Shown here piece after piece: positions 46,104-55,171 of a stretch of 64,000 bases of DNA. A model generated the notes under the pieces. It was not told the DNA's origin. It saw only the letters and a list, made by a program, of their open reading frames with translations, and did no database searches. The translations under genes were made by a program, and so were the position numbers. Source of the DNA: Salaquimonas pukyongi (GTDB lineage Bacteria > Pseudomonadota > Alphaproteobacteria > Rhizobiales > Rhizobiaceae); NCBI RefSeq assembly GCF_001953055.1, contig NZ_CP019044.1:2604001-2668000 (forward strand). The letters are read 5' to 3'. The first letter of the stretch is position 1. Each line of letters opens with the position of its first letter.

Positions 46104-47327
46104 TCAACCCGCCACCCGGGCGCCCTGCGCCTCGCCGGTCAGCGCCTGTAGCTGGCGCTCTGCCTCCTGCGCCCGTTCGGAACGGCGGATGAACCCGCCA
46201 CCAAGGACACGGCCATTCGGATTGTCGTCTTCATAGAAAACACAGGCCTGACCCGGCGCAACGCCGGTTTCGCCCTCGCAAAGATCGACCGCCACCACGC
46301 CGTCGCCAACATGCAGCCGGGCCTCTGCCGGCGGCCGGGTCGAACGCACCTTGGCAAAGATCGGCAAGCCATCTTCAGGGATTGCAGAAAGCGGGCCATC
46401 GCCAAGCCAGTTGACGTCGCGCAGTTCCAGCCGCCAGGTGGACAGCGCTTCCCGCGGGCCGACCACAACGCGTTTGGTTTCGCGGTCGAGATGGATCACA
46501 TAGAGCGGTTCTCCGGCGGCAATGCCAATGCCGCGCCGCTGGCCGACGGTATAATGAATGATCCCGTCATGGCGGCCAAGCACCCTCCCATCGAGATGGA
46601 CGATATCGCCCGCCTCGCTCGCTTCCGGCTGAAGCTTCGCGATGATGTCGGAATATTTGCCCTTCGGAACGAAGCAGATGTCCTGGCTGTCCGGCTTGTC
46701 GGCGATGGTCAGGCCCAGTCCGCGGGCGATCTCCCGCGTTTCGGCCTTCGGCAGACCACCCAGCGGAAAGCGCAGGTAATCAACCTGCTCCTGGGTAGTG
46801 GCAAACAGGAAATAGCTCTGGTCGCGGCTTTCATCGGCCGGCCGGTACAGGGCGCGCCGTCCGGTTTCAGGATCGATCAGCCGCGAGTCGATATAATGAC
46901 CGGTCGCAAGCGCCGCCGCGCCCAGATCCCTAGCCGTTGCCAGCAGGTCGGCAAACTTGACCGTCTGGTTGCAGGCGATGCAGGGCACCGGCGTCTCGCC
47001 ATCGATATAGGATTTTGCAAACGGGTCGATCACCGCTTCCTTGAAGCGCTGTTCATAGTCGAGCACATAATGGGGAATGCCGAGCGTTTCAGCGACCCGC
47101 TTGGCATCGTGAATGTCCTGTCCGGCACAGCACGCACCCTTGCGGTGCACCGCTTCGCCATGGTCGTAAAGCTGCAGGGTCATGCCGACGACATCATAGC
47201 CCTGGCGGGCAAGAATGCCGGCAACAACGGAAGAATCCACGCCGCCCGACATGGCAACAACCACGCGGGTATCTTCCGGCCGTCCTGGCAGATCAAGTGA
47301 GTTCAGCATCGGTTTCGTCCAGATCAT
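46104..47327 (-). CDS. mnmA: tRNA-specific 2-thiouridylase MnmA
   Basis: Thiolates U34 of Glu, Gln and Lys tRNAs. 407 residues (ATG 47309 is an alternative start). Motifs: [35 protein letters not shown] at about 22-56 (PP-loop SGGVDSS), then the catalytic Cys pair in [11 protein letters not shown] (about 116) and [10 protein letters not shown] (near 380; the Cys of GQACV). ATGHYIDSR and [12 protein letters not shown] are also family signatures. The longer C-terminal tail is Arg/Glu/Gln-rich. Confidence 0.95.
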   Translation of the reverse strand: MIWTKPMLNSLDLPGRPEDTRVVVAMSGGVDSSVVAGILARQGYDVVGMTLQLYDHGEAVHRKGACCAGQDIHDAKRVAETLGIPHYVLDYEQRFKEAVIDPFAKSYIDGETPVPCIACNQTVKFADLLATARDLGAAALATGHYIDSRLIDPETGRRALYRPADESRDQSYFLFATTQEQVDYLRFPLGGLPKAETREIARGLGLTIADKPDSQDICFVPKGKYSDIIAKLQPEASEAGDIVHLDGRVLGRHDGIIHYTVGQRRGIGIAAGEPLYVIHLDRETKRVVVGPREALSTWRLELRDVNWLGDGPLSAIPEDGLPIFAKVRSTRPPAEARLHVGDGVVAVDLCEGETGVAPGQACVFYEDDNPNGRVLGGGFIRRSERAQEAERQLQALTGEAQGARVAG

Positions 47328-47423
47328 GCGCAGTTAAAGGCCGCACCGTCCAACATCAGGCCTGATATAGGGCTTTGCTATCCGATTGTAAAACACTGCC
47401 TTGCTGGTAGCGGGAACGGTAAA

Positions 47424-47792
47424 TCAGCTCACCGGCTGCACGCAGACCGGCGCATGACCTGAACGGATCATGCCAAGTTTGCCGGCTGCCGCCCTGGAGA
47501 CATCGACAATGCGCCCCTTCACAAACGGTCCCCGGTCGTTGATCCGCACAATGACGCTGCGGCCATTGCGCTGATTGGTGACCTTGAGCTTCGTACCGAA
47601 GCGGTAGCTGGGATGGGCTGCCGTCATCGCCGACGGGTTCATCATTTCCCCTGAGGCTGTCTTTGAGTGGAGTGCATACCAGCTTGCCCGGCCGCAAGCT
47701 GCTGCAGCATTGGCCTGGGAAAGTGCTGGTGAAAGCATGGAAAGGACAATCATCCCCGCAGCCATCAGGCCGCCTGTCATCAACAAACGCAT
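47424..47792 (-). CDS. RlpA-like septal ring lytic transglycosylase family protein
   Basis: 122 residues with a signal peptide of about 30 residues (MRLLMTGGLMAAGMIVLSM...ANA), so exported. The rest is one double-psi beta-barrel: CGRASWYALHSKTASGEMMNPSAMTAAHPSYRFGTKLKVTN, and VIVRINDRGPFVKGRIVDVSRAAAGKLGM with the GRIxDVS active-site Asp. No SPOR domain, so shorter than E. coli RlpA. Expected to act on glycan strands lacking stem peptides. Confidence 0.9.
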   Translation of the reverse strand: MRLLMTGGLMAAGMIVLSMLSPALSQANAAAACGRASWYALHSKTASGEMMNPSAMTAAHPSYRFGTKLKVTNQRNGRSVIVRINDRGPFVKGRIVDVSRAAAGKLGMIRSGHAPVCVQPVS

Positions 47793-47889
47793 TTTTGCCC
47801 CTTTAACTACGCCTGAAGATTAACGTGTGCGGCCCGCAAGCCTTGTACCGCCAAACGTGGCTGATTTATGGTTGCCGCAGCAAGGCACC

Positions 47890-48804
47890 ATGAAAGGCTG
47901 GGACATGCCGGAATACGCCAGCCATATCGGCAAAACGAAAACCGTCAGCGACATTCTGTTGCCAAACCGCATCGACCATTTGGCCTCGACGCTGCGCGGG
48001 CTTCAAACCGACCGGTCCCCATCCGCGCTGTTTCACGCTGCAGGTTCCGGTGCAATCTGCCCCAATGGCTGGCCCAATGGCTGGCATTGGTGCTTTTTCA
48101 ATGAAGCCCCGGAAGCCGATGCGCTGGGACGCGACGGACATGAAGCGCCAGGCACTTTCATCCCTGAACTGCCGTTGAAGCGGCGCATGTGGGCATCGGG
48201 AAAGCTTGAATTTGCAGCGAGACCCGTTGCAGGCAAGCCGGCCGAAAAAAGAACTGTGATCGAGGCCATCGAGGAAAAGCATGGCAAAACCGGCCCGCTC
48301 ATTTTCGTCACCCTCAGACACGACGTTCATCAGGATGGCACAGTGCTTGTGTGCGAAACACAGACCCTCGTCTATCGAGAAGAAGCATCCGGACAGAAGA
48401 AGCCCGCACAGCAAGCATCAATTCCGCCGGTTTCAGAAAACACTAAGCCGGCACGTGAAATACGGCCCGATCCTGTCATGCTTTTCCGGTATTCAGCACT
48501 GACACTTAATGGCCACCGCATCCATTACGACGCTGATTATGCCCGCGATGTCGAGGGATATGGGGGCATCATCTTTCACGCCCCGCTGACGGCAACCCTG
48601 TTGATGGGGCTGGCGGCGCATCACGCACCCGGCGCCCTGCGGTCATTCGAATTCCGCGCGCTCAATACCATCGAGGGATTGGAGCCTTTCTCGATTGGCC
48701 CGACACATCACCACGAAGGCGGCATTGATCTGGCTGCTACCCTTCCCGGCGGGCGGGTCGCAATGGAAGCAAGGGCCGTCTTTGCGCCGGGCAAGACAGT
48801 ATGA
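47890..48804 (+). CDS. MaoC-like (FAS1-type) dehydratase, mesaconyl-CoA hydratase-like
   Basis: 304 residues from ATG 47890 (the frame extends to 47827). Two hot-dog domains: the N-terminal part has ASHIGKTKTVSDILLPNRIDHLASTL, NGWPNGWHWCFFNE and PLKRRMWASGKLEF; the C-terminal part has LFRYSALTLNGHRIHYDADYARDVEGYGG, where HRIHYD is a hydratase-2-type motif, followed by HAPLTATLLMG. This layout matches mesaconyl-C4-CoA hydratase and related acyl-CoA or itaconyl-CoA hydratases. Acts on an acyl-CoA, but the substrate is not determinable. Appears monocistronic. Confidence 0.82.
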   Translation: MKGWDMPEYASHIGKTKTVSDILLPNRIDHLASTLRGLQTDRSPSALFHAAGSGAICPNGWPNGWHWCFFNEAPEADALGRDGHEAPGTFIPELPLKRRMWASGKLEFAARPVAGKPAEKRTVIEAIEEKHGKTGPLIFVTLRHDVHQDGTVLVCETQTLVYREEASGQKKPAQQASIPPVSENTKPAREIRPDPVMLFRYSALTLNGHRIHYDADYARDVEGYGGIIFHAPLTATLLMGLAAHHAPGALRSFEFRALNTIEGLEPFSIGPTHHHEGGIDLAATLPGGRVAMEARAVFAPGKTV

Positions 48805-48926
48805 AGTCCTGCTGATTGTAAACCTTTCTTACCCAATTCTAACCAAGCCATTAGCTGAAATTTAAATCTGTCGTGGCAGGATCACGGCAGGAATTGGTCT
48901 TTTTGTAGTGAGTAGTGAGTAATTCG

Positions 48927-49202
48927 ATGACCGATCAGGTTAGACCCAGGGTGAAATACGTAATCGGGCCGGATGGAAGTCCGCTGACGATTGCCGATCT
49001 TCCCCCCACCAATACGCGCCGCTGGGTTATCCGGCGCAAGGCGGAAGTGGTGGCAGCCGTTCGCGGTGGCCTGTTGTCGCTTGAGGAGGCTTGTGAGCGC
49101 TATACGCTGACGGTCGAAGAGTTCCTCAATTGGCAGGCTTCCCTTGACGATCATGGCCTGGCCGGATTGAGAACGACGCGCATTCAGGATTACCGCCACT
49201 AA
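48927..49202 (+). CDS. sciP: SciP, CtrA-interacting cell-cycle regulator (DUF1153)
   Basis: 91-residue helix-turn-helix protein that in Caulobacter binds CtrA and blocks its transcriptional activation. Nearly invariant sequence for the family: VKYVIGPDGSPLTIADLPP, TRRWVIRRKAEVVAAVRGGLLSLEEACERY and LTVEEFLNWQ. ATG 48927 gives the family N-terminus MTDQVRPRVKYV; an upstream GTG at 48915 is possible. The AT-rich 48805-48926 upstream region contains TAACC half sites like those bound by CtrA. About 2.6 kb from ctrA. Confidence 0.93.
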   Translation: MTDQVRPRVKYVIGPDGSPLTIADLPPTNTRRWVIRRKAEVVAAVRGGLLSLEEACERYTLTVEEFLNWQASLDDHGLAGLRTTRIQDYRH

Positions 49203-49347
49203 AAGAATAGCTCCACAACACTGCTGAAAAGAAGGATGGGGGTCGTCTTTTCTGCAGGTTACGGAGCGGGCGAAAGGGTCTTTCAGCAAAAGCTGGAAGA
49301 CCTTTTCTGCATTTTGGCAGGTGATTCTTCCAGGCAACTTTTCAGAT

Positions 49348-49788
49348 TCAGCGTTTACCGCCAGCGCTTTGCGTTTCAAAACTGGCAACCGCAAGCAGGA
49401 TGGCGGACAGCGCATAAAACCAGATTCCCGGCTGGGAGATTGCGGTGGCAAGTCCGCTGGTCTTCGCCGCAAAAATCACGATTGCCACCAGCAGAACGTC
49501 CATCATCGACCATTTTGACAGCATTCCGGCCCAGTTCGGCAAGGCATTGCCATTGATCGCCGCACGGAAGGCGATCGCCATTTTGACAACCGGAAAGCAA
49601 AGGGAAAACAGCCCGACGATGACCGCCAGAAACAGGCTGCCCTCCTGCCACAGCCCGTAAACGAGGCCCAGAAGCGACGGCGTTTCGGAAAAAAGCCAGA
49701 GCTTTTCAAACCGCACCAGCGGCAGTGAAATCCCCAAACCGAAGAAGATCGCCGCCGCAAGCAGCAGATAGGGCCGCACCCTCATCAT
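49348..49788 (-). CDS. Paraquat-inducible protein A (PqiA)-like membrane protein
   Basis: 146 residues with four membrane helices. Motifs: LPLVRFEKLWLFSETPSLL, FSLCFPVVKMAIAFRAA and LSKWSMMDVLLVAIVIFAAKTSGLA, the last being the PqiA-domain signature (KWSMxDVxxVAI). It is a single-domain form, half the size of E. coli PqiA, and has no PqiB or PqiC partner next to it. Lipid transport across the envelope is the family theme. It is transcribed leftward behind the DUF2189 gene, toward sciP. Confidence 0.82.
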   Translation of the reverse strand: MMRVRPYLLLAAAIFFGLGISLPLVRFEKLWLFSETPSLLGLVYGLWQEGSLFLAVIVGLFSLCFPVVKMAIAFRAAINGNALPNWAGMLSKWSMMDVLLVAIVIFAAKTSGLATAISQPGIWFYALSAILLAVASFETQSAGGKR

Positions 49789-49878
49789 CGATTACATCTG
49801 CTCCAACTTTCTGCATGCACACCGCCACCGGGCACATTCGCCCACAGGCAGTGATACATTCACAATCCCGGCCGTCCC

Positions 49879-50712
49879 TTATTTGGTAGCCTTGATTGCC
49901 CGCCGGTAAAGATGCCAGGTCGCATGCCCCAAAACCGGCAGTACCACAATCAGTCCGACAAATGCCGGAATCATGGAGGCCAGCATCAGTGCCGCGATCA
50001 CAAGTCCCCAGCCGAGCATGACCACCGGACTTTGAAATACTGTTTTGACGGAAAGGACCATGGCGGACACGAAATCGATCTGCCGGTCGAGCAAAAGCGG
50101 CATGGAGATCACCGTAACGGTAAACAGCACGCTGGCCCAAAAGGCGCCAACCACAGTACCAACGCCCAAAAACAGCCACCCATTGGTGGTCGTGGCAACA
50201 ACTTCGACAAACCGGTCAAACGTGGAAAAGGATTGCGATTGCAGAAATATCGCCAGCAAAAGCCGCGCCTGATACAGCCAGAACCAGAAAACGAACAGGG
50301 TGACAAAGGCCATCCACCCCATTTCCCGGTTTCGCTGAGCCCAGATTACGGTGAACACATCACGCCAGCCGAATTTCTCGCCGCGCTCCAGCCGTCTCGA
50401 AATATCGTAAAGTCCTGCGGCAGCGAACGGCGCGACAAGTGGAAACCCGACGGCCAGCGGCAGAATGAGCCACACCCGGTCGAGCCATAACAGCCCTGCC
50501 AGAAAGGCCAAGCCGAAAAGACAGTAGAAAAGTCCGAAGAAACCGCTCAACAGCGGCCGGCGGACAAAATCGCGCCACCCGGCAGCAACCGAGTACCCGA
50601 TGTCAGCGATTTCCAGCCGCTGACTTTGAAGCGCCTGCGGCGGTGGCCGGCGCCCCTCGGCTTGATTGGCTGAACCGCTTTTGGCGGCAGCTTTGCTTTT
50701 TGCAGAAGCCAT
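49879..50712 (-). CDS. DUF2189 membrane protein
   Basis: 277 residues with about six membrane segments. The N-terminal 25 residues are Lys/Ala/Ser-rich and cytoplasmic; IGYSVAAGWRDFVRRPLLSGFFGLFYCLFGL, VGFPLVAPFAAAGLYDISRRLERGE and SMPLLLDRQIDFVSAMVLSVKTVFQSP are DUF2189 features. No function is known. The gene ends 90 bp before the PqiA-like gene on the same strand. Confidence 0.85.
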   Translation of the reverse strand: MASAKSKAAAKSGSANQAEGRRPPPQALQSQRLEIADIGYSVAAGWRDFVRRPLLSGFFGLFYCLFGLAFLAGLLWLDRVWLILPLAVGFPLVAPFAAAGLYDISRRLERGEKFGWRDVFTVIWAQRNREMGWMAFVTLFVFWFWLYQARLLLAIFLQSQSFSTFDRFVEVVATTTNGWLFLGVGTVVGAFWASVLFTVTVISMPLLLDRQIDFVSAMVLSVKTVFQSPVVMLGWGLVIAALMLASMIPAFVGLIVVLPVLGHATWHLYRRAIKATK

Positions 50713-50886
50713 GAAACATCCTCCCTAGTGCGGACATGGCAAGTTGGTTCAAGCTTCCTCCGCCGTGGACATTGAAGCATTTTGTGCTTCATTACAACAT
50801 CCCGCCGCCAGCGAGGACGAAGCACAAAAAAGGGCGGCTAAAAGCCGCCCTTGTACCGATTTGCACCCATTGGTGAATTCAAGCCA

Positions 50887-51279
50887 TCAGCCGATCATCA
50901 TGCGCCGCTCGATCTGGTCTTCGACGACAGGATCAACTGCCTCTGCGCCACCGCCTCGCGCTTCCTTCAGCTCTGCCTTGCGCAATTCTTCCTCCGCCTC
51001 CTTGAGCGCCTCCTCCGCCGGGCTGCGCTTTTCCTTCAATTCGCGAATCGAGGTTTCCAGGTTCTCCACCCGGCTTCTGGCTGCCTTGGCAAAGGTCGGA
51101 TAGGCAAAGTGCGAAACATCGGTGATGCCGGCTTTCTTTTCCTCGACATCGATCTGAGCCTGCAGATCGGCGGCCATGCGCTCGAACTCGGCCAGCATCA
51201 TGTCGATCTGGGCAAGCTGGCGTGTCTTTTCCTGCACCTGGAAATGCTTCAATCGAAGCAGGTTGTCGCGCGATTTCAT
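50887..51279 (-). CDS. FliJ-like coiled-coil protein
   Basis: 130 residues, almost all helical coiled coil (MKSRDNLLRLKHFQVQEKTRQLAQIDMMLAEFERMAADLQ..., rich in Glu, Lys, Arg). Length and pattern fit the flagellar export chaperone FliJ, as found close to ctrA in other Hyphomicrobiales. No fliI or other flagellar gene is in the window, so the assignment rests on coiled-coil pattern and context only. ATG 51279 has AAGGAG upstream; the frame to 51333 is unsupported. It is divergent from ctrA. Confidence 0.7.
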   Translation of the reverse strand: MKSRDNLLRLKHFQVQEKTRQLAQIDMMLAEFERMAADLQAQIDVEEKKAGITDVSHFAYPTFAKAARSRVENLETSIRELKEKRSPAEEALKEAEEELRKAELKEARGGGAEAVDPVVEDQIERRMMIG

Positions 51280-51774
51280 ACTCAGTACTCCTTGAAATCC
51301 CCTCAAACTGCCCTGACCGGTACAAAACACCACCGGCTGGCACTATGTTTGCTGCCCCACAGCCCGCAATACGGACTACTGTGCAATCACGGCTCGTTCC
51401 ATCTTCGATAACGGATCGTTTACCCGCTCCTTTAAGCATAAACCGCTTCTCTTAAGAGCCGGTAAACCCGCCCGAAAACACACTCCAAAAACCTGTGAAA
51501 AAGATTCGTTTTTGCTTGATCTTCTGGAAAACTGTCACTGAAGCAATTTGTTAAGGTGTCTTGTTAATTTCTGAACATAATATTTTTTCATTAAAAATCA
51601 GTCGGTTAAGAATTATTTCTGGAGTCAGGCTTTTGCTCTTGCGCTAAAGAATCACATTTTGTTAACCATTTGCCATCAGTATTCTGAAACCAATTCAGAT
51701 GCGTACGGTGTTTCGGCGACGAGGCAATGATTGGAACACCGGATGGATGCGGCCATTAAAGAAGGGGATCCAGA
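51280..51774 (+). promoter_or_regulatory. ctrA regulatory region with two GANTC sites
   Basis: 495 bp between the divergent FliJ-like gene and ctrA; no gene seen. AT-rich from 51540 to 51670. GAGTC at 51622-51626 and GAATC at 51649-51653 are CcrM methylation sites, which in Caulobacter lie in the ctrA P1 promoter. TTAAG and TTAACC half-sites of the CtrA-binding type flank them (51606 and 51662). A GAAGGGG ribosome site precedes the ctrA ATG. Confidence 0.55.
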
Positions 51775-52476
51775 ATGCGAGTTCTGCTGATTGAGGATGA
51801 CAGCGCTACGGCTCAGAGCATTGAGCTGATGCTTAAATCCGAAAGTTTCAACGTGTACACCACCGATCTCGGTGAAGAGGGCGTCGATCTCGGCAAGCTA
51901 TATGACTACGACATCATATTGCTGGATCTCAACCTGCCGGACATGTCCGGTTACGAGGTGCTTCGCACACTCCGTCTTTCCAAGGTAAAGACACCCATTC
52001 TGATTCTTTCCGGCCTCGCCGGCATTGAAGACAAGGTCCGCGGACTGGGCTTTGGCGCCGACGATTACATGACCAAGCCCTTCCACAAGGACGAGCTGGT
52101 CGCCCGCATTCATGCCATCGTACGCCGCTCGAAAGGCCACGCCCAGTCTGTGATCACCACCGGTGACCTGGTCGTCAACCTGGATGCGAAGACCGTGGAA
52201 GTTGCCGGCACCCGGGTGCATCTCACCGGCAAGGAATACCAGATGCTGGAGCTTCTTTCCCTCCGCAAGGGAACGACGCTCACCAAGGAAATGTTCCTCA
52301 ACCATCTTTATGGCGGCATGGATGAGCCCGAACTGAAGATCATTGACGTGTTCATCTGCAAGCTGCGCAAGAAACTTGCAGCAGCGGCAGGCGGCCTCAA
52401 CTACATCGAAACGGTATGGGGCCGCGGCTATGTGCTGCGCGAGCCCGAAACCAGCGAAATGGCCGAAGCTGTCTGA
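51775..52476 (+). CDS. ctrA: Cell-cycle master response regulator CtrA
   Basis: OmpR/PhoB-type regulator of 233 residues. Receiver domain: [23 protein letters not shown], phosphoacceptor Asp51 in DLNLPD, and [25 protein letters not shown]-binding winged helix with [37 protein letters not shown] and GRGYVLREP. The end is ...EMAEAV, so the Ala-Ala-type ClpXP degron of Caulobacter is modified to Ala-Val. Phosphorylation is expected from ChpT, encoded nearby. It is followed by a bidirectional terminator. Confidence 0.97.
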   Translation: MRVLLIEDDSATAQSIELMLKSESFNVYTTDLGEEGVDLGKLYDYDIILLDLNLPDMSGYEVLRTLRLSKVKTPILILSGLAGIEDKVRGLGFGADDYMTKPFHKDELVARIHAIVRRSKGHAQSVITTGDLVVNLDAKTVEVAGTRVHLTGKEYQMLELLSLRKGTTLTKEMFLNHLYGGMDEPELKIIDVFICKLRKKLAAAAGGLNYIETVWGRGYVLREPETSEMAEAV

Positions 52477-52493
52477 CAACTGCAAAAGCAATC

Positions 52494-52527
52494 GAAAAAA
52501 AACCCGCCGTAACGGCGGGTTTTTTTT
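52494..52527. terminator. Bidirectional intrinsic terminator between ctrA and the response regulator
   Basis: CCCGCCG / CGGCGGG stem with loop TAA (52503-52519), preceded by an A tract and followed by eight T residues. Serves the convergent ctrA and response-regulator genes in both directions. Confidence 0.92.
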
Positions 52528-52536
52528 GCTCAGATT

Positions 52537-52923
52537 CTATGCTGCCACCGGTGGCTCTTCAAGCAGGCCCACTTCACCGAACTTCTTTGCAATCATCTGC
52601 CGGTTAAACGGCTTCAGCAGAAATCCGCCGGCCCCGGCCCGCTTTGCCCGGGTCAACAACGGTACGTTCACCTCGCTGGTACAAAACAGTATTTTCAGCT
52701 TGTCCGCCTTGGGATAGGCGCCAAGCCACTGAACCAGCTCAAGGCCGTCCATTCCCGGCATGTCCCAATCGATCAGAATGCCGTCCGGCATGTTGTCGGC
52801 GCACATCGCCTGGGCCTGGAGACCGTCGGCAGCCTCAACCACAACAAAACCGAGGTCCTCGATAATCCGCTTGGCAACTTTGCGGATGACCGGGGAATCG
52901 TCGGCAATCATGAAAATCTTCAT
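52537..52923 (-). CDS. Single-domain (CheY-like) response regulator
   Basis: 128 residues, one receiver domain and no output domain: ADDSPVIRKVAKRIIEDLG, phosphoacceptor Asp52 in IDWDMPGMDG, the Thr/Ser position in FCTSE and Lys in LKPF. Not CpdR by its N-terminal sequence. It sits between ctrA and chpT, so a role in the CckA-ChpT-CtrA relay is likely, for example as a phosphate sink or a second ChpT target; this is inference from position. Confidence 0.9.
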   Translation of the reverse strand: MKIFMIADDSPVIRKVAKRIIEDLGFVVVEAADGLQAQAMCADNMPDGILIDWDMPGMDGLELVQWLGAYPKADKLKILFCTSEVNVPLLTRAKRAGAGGFLLKPFNRQMIAKKFGEVGLLEEPPVAA

Positions 52924-52939
52924 TGCATTCTTCCTTGAC

Positions 52940-53280
52940 CTATACTCGGCAGCGGCTTCCCGCCCGCGCATTTCTGCAGTGCCAGGTGGGGCACATCCTA
53001 TCGAAGGTGGAAAAAGATTCGGTAAACGGGCTTGCCGGCACCGCTGAACCGGACGATCAGCATGCTTTAGCGTTAACGGGCAGTAAAGACGCAGCAGCGC
53101 TTCGGGGCAGCCTCCAGTGTGACAAAATACACATCACAATCTTCTTCCGTTTCGTAAGAACGGCAAGAAACTGGAGATTGCGGGAGGCCTGAGGATAATA
53201 ACGCCCCAGAACATCCGATGACCATAACGCAATGGCGGCCGTCAGCCCTTCGGGGCTGGCGGCTTTGCTTTTTTTAACGG
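52940..53280 (+). ncRNA. Candidate small RNA ending at a strong plus-strand terminator
   Basis: Between the response regulator start (52923) and the chpT stop (53289) no convincing protein gene is present. At 53238-53263 an 11-bp stem with TTCG loop (GCCGTCAGCCC / GGGCTGGCGGC) is followed on the plus strand by TTTGCTTTTTTT. Both flanking genes read leftward, so this terminator has no known gene to serve. The 5' end is not defined; the coordinates give the outer limits. Confidence 0.4.
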
Positions 53281-53288
53281 GCTTTTCT

Positions 53289-53933
53289 TCAGCCTGCCTT
53301 GGCTTCGAACACCACATTTTCGCCGTCCAGACTGGCGCTGACTTCCATGCCCTCGCTTTGGGCAAGTTTCAGCGTGTAGAGCGGCTGAACGCCATGGGCA
53401 TCGAGCGGTTCGTCATGGGAACCGTTCAACAGGTCGAGGAATACCGGCGGCACGCGGGCATTGGTACCGTTTGCGACAACCTTGAAGCTCGGCTTGCCGT
53501 TCGGGTCTTCAAAACTCGCGGAAATCTTGCCGCCGCGGGGAATCGCATGCAAGGCAACCAGCAGCAGGTTAAGCAACAGCTTCACCTTGTTCTTGCGCAT
53601 CAGCGCCCGCTCACCTGACCATTCCAGTTCGGTCTTTTTTTCATTGGCGAAATATCCCTGGGCAACGGCCTGGGCATCGCCGGTATCGATGTCGGCACCG
53701 GCTGAACCTGCCGCTCCAAAGGCGATACGCGCAAACTGCAGTTTGGACGAGGCGTTGGTGGCCGAGGAACGGATCAGCCCCATTGCGATCTCCTTGGTTT
53801 CGGCATCGCTGTCATCATCCAGCAGTTCAAGCCCGTTGGCGATCGCTCCGACCGGCGAAATGATGTCATGGCACACGCGGCTGCACAAAAGTGCGGCAAG
53901 ATCCATTGCGGATATGTCTGGCAAGGCTGGCAT
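53289..53933 (-). CDS. chpT: Histidine phosphotransferase ChpT
   Basis: 214-residue dimeric phosphotransferase that relays phosphate from CckA to CtrA and CpdR. The phospho-accepting His is His22 in LLCSRVCHDIISPVGAIANGLELL. The C-terminal domain is a degenerate HATPase fold (KNKVKLLLNLLLVALHAIPRGGKI, LDAHGVQPLYTLKLAQSEGMEVSA) without the usual N, G1 and G2 ATP-binding boxes, as in ChpT. Located near ctrA and sciP. The start at 53933 is supported by typical MPALPDISAMDLAALLCSR. Confidence 0.92.
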   Translation of the reverse strand: MPALPDISAMDLAALLCSRVCHDIISPVGAIANGLELLDDDSDAETKEIAMGLIRSSATNASSKLQFARIAFGAAGSAGADIDTGDAQAVAQGYFANEKKTELEWSGERALMRKNKVKLLLNLLLVALHAIPRGGKISASFEDPNGKPSFKVVANGTNARVPPVFLDLLNGSHDEPLDAHGVQPLYTLKLAQSEGMEVSASLDGENVVFEAKAG

Positions 53934-54326
53934 TGGTTTCCCCGTCTTGTTGCCCTGTTACGGGCAGGCCCCATTGATCGGCAATCCGGCTTGGCAGCTC
54001 AACCCGGAGGAGGCTGCAACAGCGCCATTGATGGCAATCACCGGTTCCTTCCCCAGGTTCCGGCCATTGTCCTGCATTCAAAACCGCAGCATCCGTGCGA
54101 GGCCGCCCCGAATCACATGTTGAATGCTGACCTAGGGTTACACAATGAACCGGCTGCGTTAAAGCATCTCAACACCGCCACCCACGCCGAAATCCCGCAA
54201 ACAGGCCTTCGGCCGTCAAACTTCATTGCTTTGCCACATTTGATTCACCTTCTGGCAAGCAATTGCGTTCATAGTTTTTTCACCAAACCGCAATGCACAC
54301 CCCTTCAACGCGGGAAGGAGTTTTTC
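53934..54326. other. Divergent intergenic region between chpT and the EipA gene
   Basis: 393 bp without a recognisable gene; frames that cross it upstream of ATG 54327 have no family features. It must carry promoters for chpT (leftward) and eipA (rightward). A GAAGGAG ribosome site lies just before 54327. I see no riboswitch or repeat. Confidence 0.4.
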
Positions 54327-54965
54327 ATGTCAGAACTTATCTGGAATGCGCCGGGCTCGGGAAATGCCGCCACAGCACCCCTCGGCCGCAGGATTCTCGG
54401 TTTCATCCTGCAGGTTGCGTTTTTCGTGGCTGTATTTTCCGTCTTGCTGGCAAATGCCAAACCGGCCAACGCCCAGGCCAGCCAGCACTACTCGGCACAG
54501 GAGATCGTTGACGCCGGCCATAATTTCTTCGGCAAGACCTCCGGTGCACTTGCCTCCGCCATTGAGCGCACTTTCGCCGAACGCGGCATGCCCAACGGCT
54601 ATATTCTCGGTGAAGAGGCTGGCGGCGCCTTTATCGGCGGACTGCGCTATGGCGAAGGCGTGCTCTACACAAAGAATGCCGGCGACCACAAGGTGTTCTG
54701 GCAGGGACCCTCGATTGGCTGGGACTATGGCATTGACGGTAACCGTACCATGATGCTGGTCTATAACCTGCCCGATGTGCCGACCCTTTACCGGCGCTAT
54801 TTCGGCGTTTCGGGTTCCGCCTATCTGGTTGGCGGCGTCGGGGTTACTGCCCTGACCAATCGTGGCGTACACCTGGTTCCGATCCGCACCGGTCTTGGGG
54901 TGCGCCTTGGCGCCAATGTCGGCTATCTGAAGCTTTCCACCCGGCCGATGATCAACCCTTTCTGA
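54327..54965 (+). CDS. EipA-family (DUF1134) cell-envelope protein
   Basis: 212 residues. A hydrophobic segment (about 22-43, ILGFILQVAFFVAVFSVLLA) ends near the NAQA signal, so it is exported to the periplasm. The mature part has YSAQEIVDAGHNFFGKTSGALASAIERTFAERGMPNGYILGEEAGGAFIGGLRYGEGVLYTK, and SIGWDYGIDGNRTMMLVYNLP, which are DUF1134/EipA hallmarks. EipA of Brucella is needed for envelope integrity. A good ribosome site (GAAGGAG) and a terminator downstream make this a single-gene unit. Confidence 0.88.
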   Translation: MSELIWNAPGSGNAATAPLGRRILGFILQVAFFVAVFSVLLANAKPANAQASQHYSAQEIVDAGHNFFGKTSGALASAIERTFAERGMPNGYILGEEAGGAFIGGLRYGEGVLYTKNAGDHKVFWQGPSIGWDYGIDGNRTMMLVYNLPDVPTLYRRYFGVSGSAYLVGGVGVTALTNRGVHLVPIRTGLGVRLGANVGYLKLSTRPMINPF

Positions 54966-54988
54966 GGGAACACACGCTGAAAACCTTT

Positions 54989-55014
54989 AAAGAGGCCTGC
55001 GGGCCTCTTTTTTT
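54989..55014 (+). terminator. Intrinsic terminator after the EipA gene
   Basis: AAAGAGGCC / GGCCTCTTT stem with a TGCG loop (54989-55010), followed by a T run. Confidence 0.92.
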
Positions 55015-55171
55015 GTTGCCGTTCGGCGCTTGTTTTCCGGTCCTCCTGCGGGCTTGGGAATTAACCCAAAAACGTCATTTTTGAGGGTTAACGATGGCTT
55101 AACGTGGAAAGCGGCGGGCATTCATGTCATCATGATCGAAGTTCCCGCGTAACCGTTTAAGGGCTGCACAC

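Noticed and set aside
53868-54965. A 365-codon frame giving the EipA gene a long N-terminal extension
   Set aside because: The extension crosses the chpT promoter region with no family similarity; ATG 54327 has an excellent ribosome site and gives the expected signal segment.
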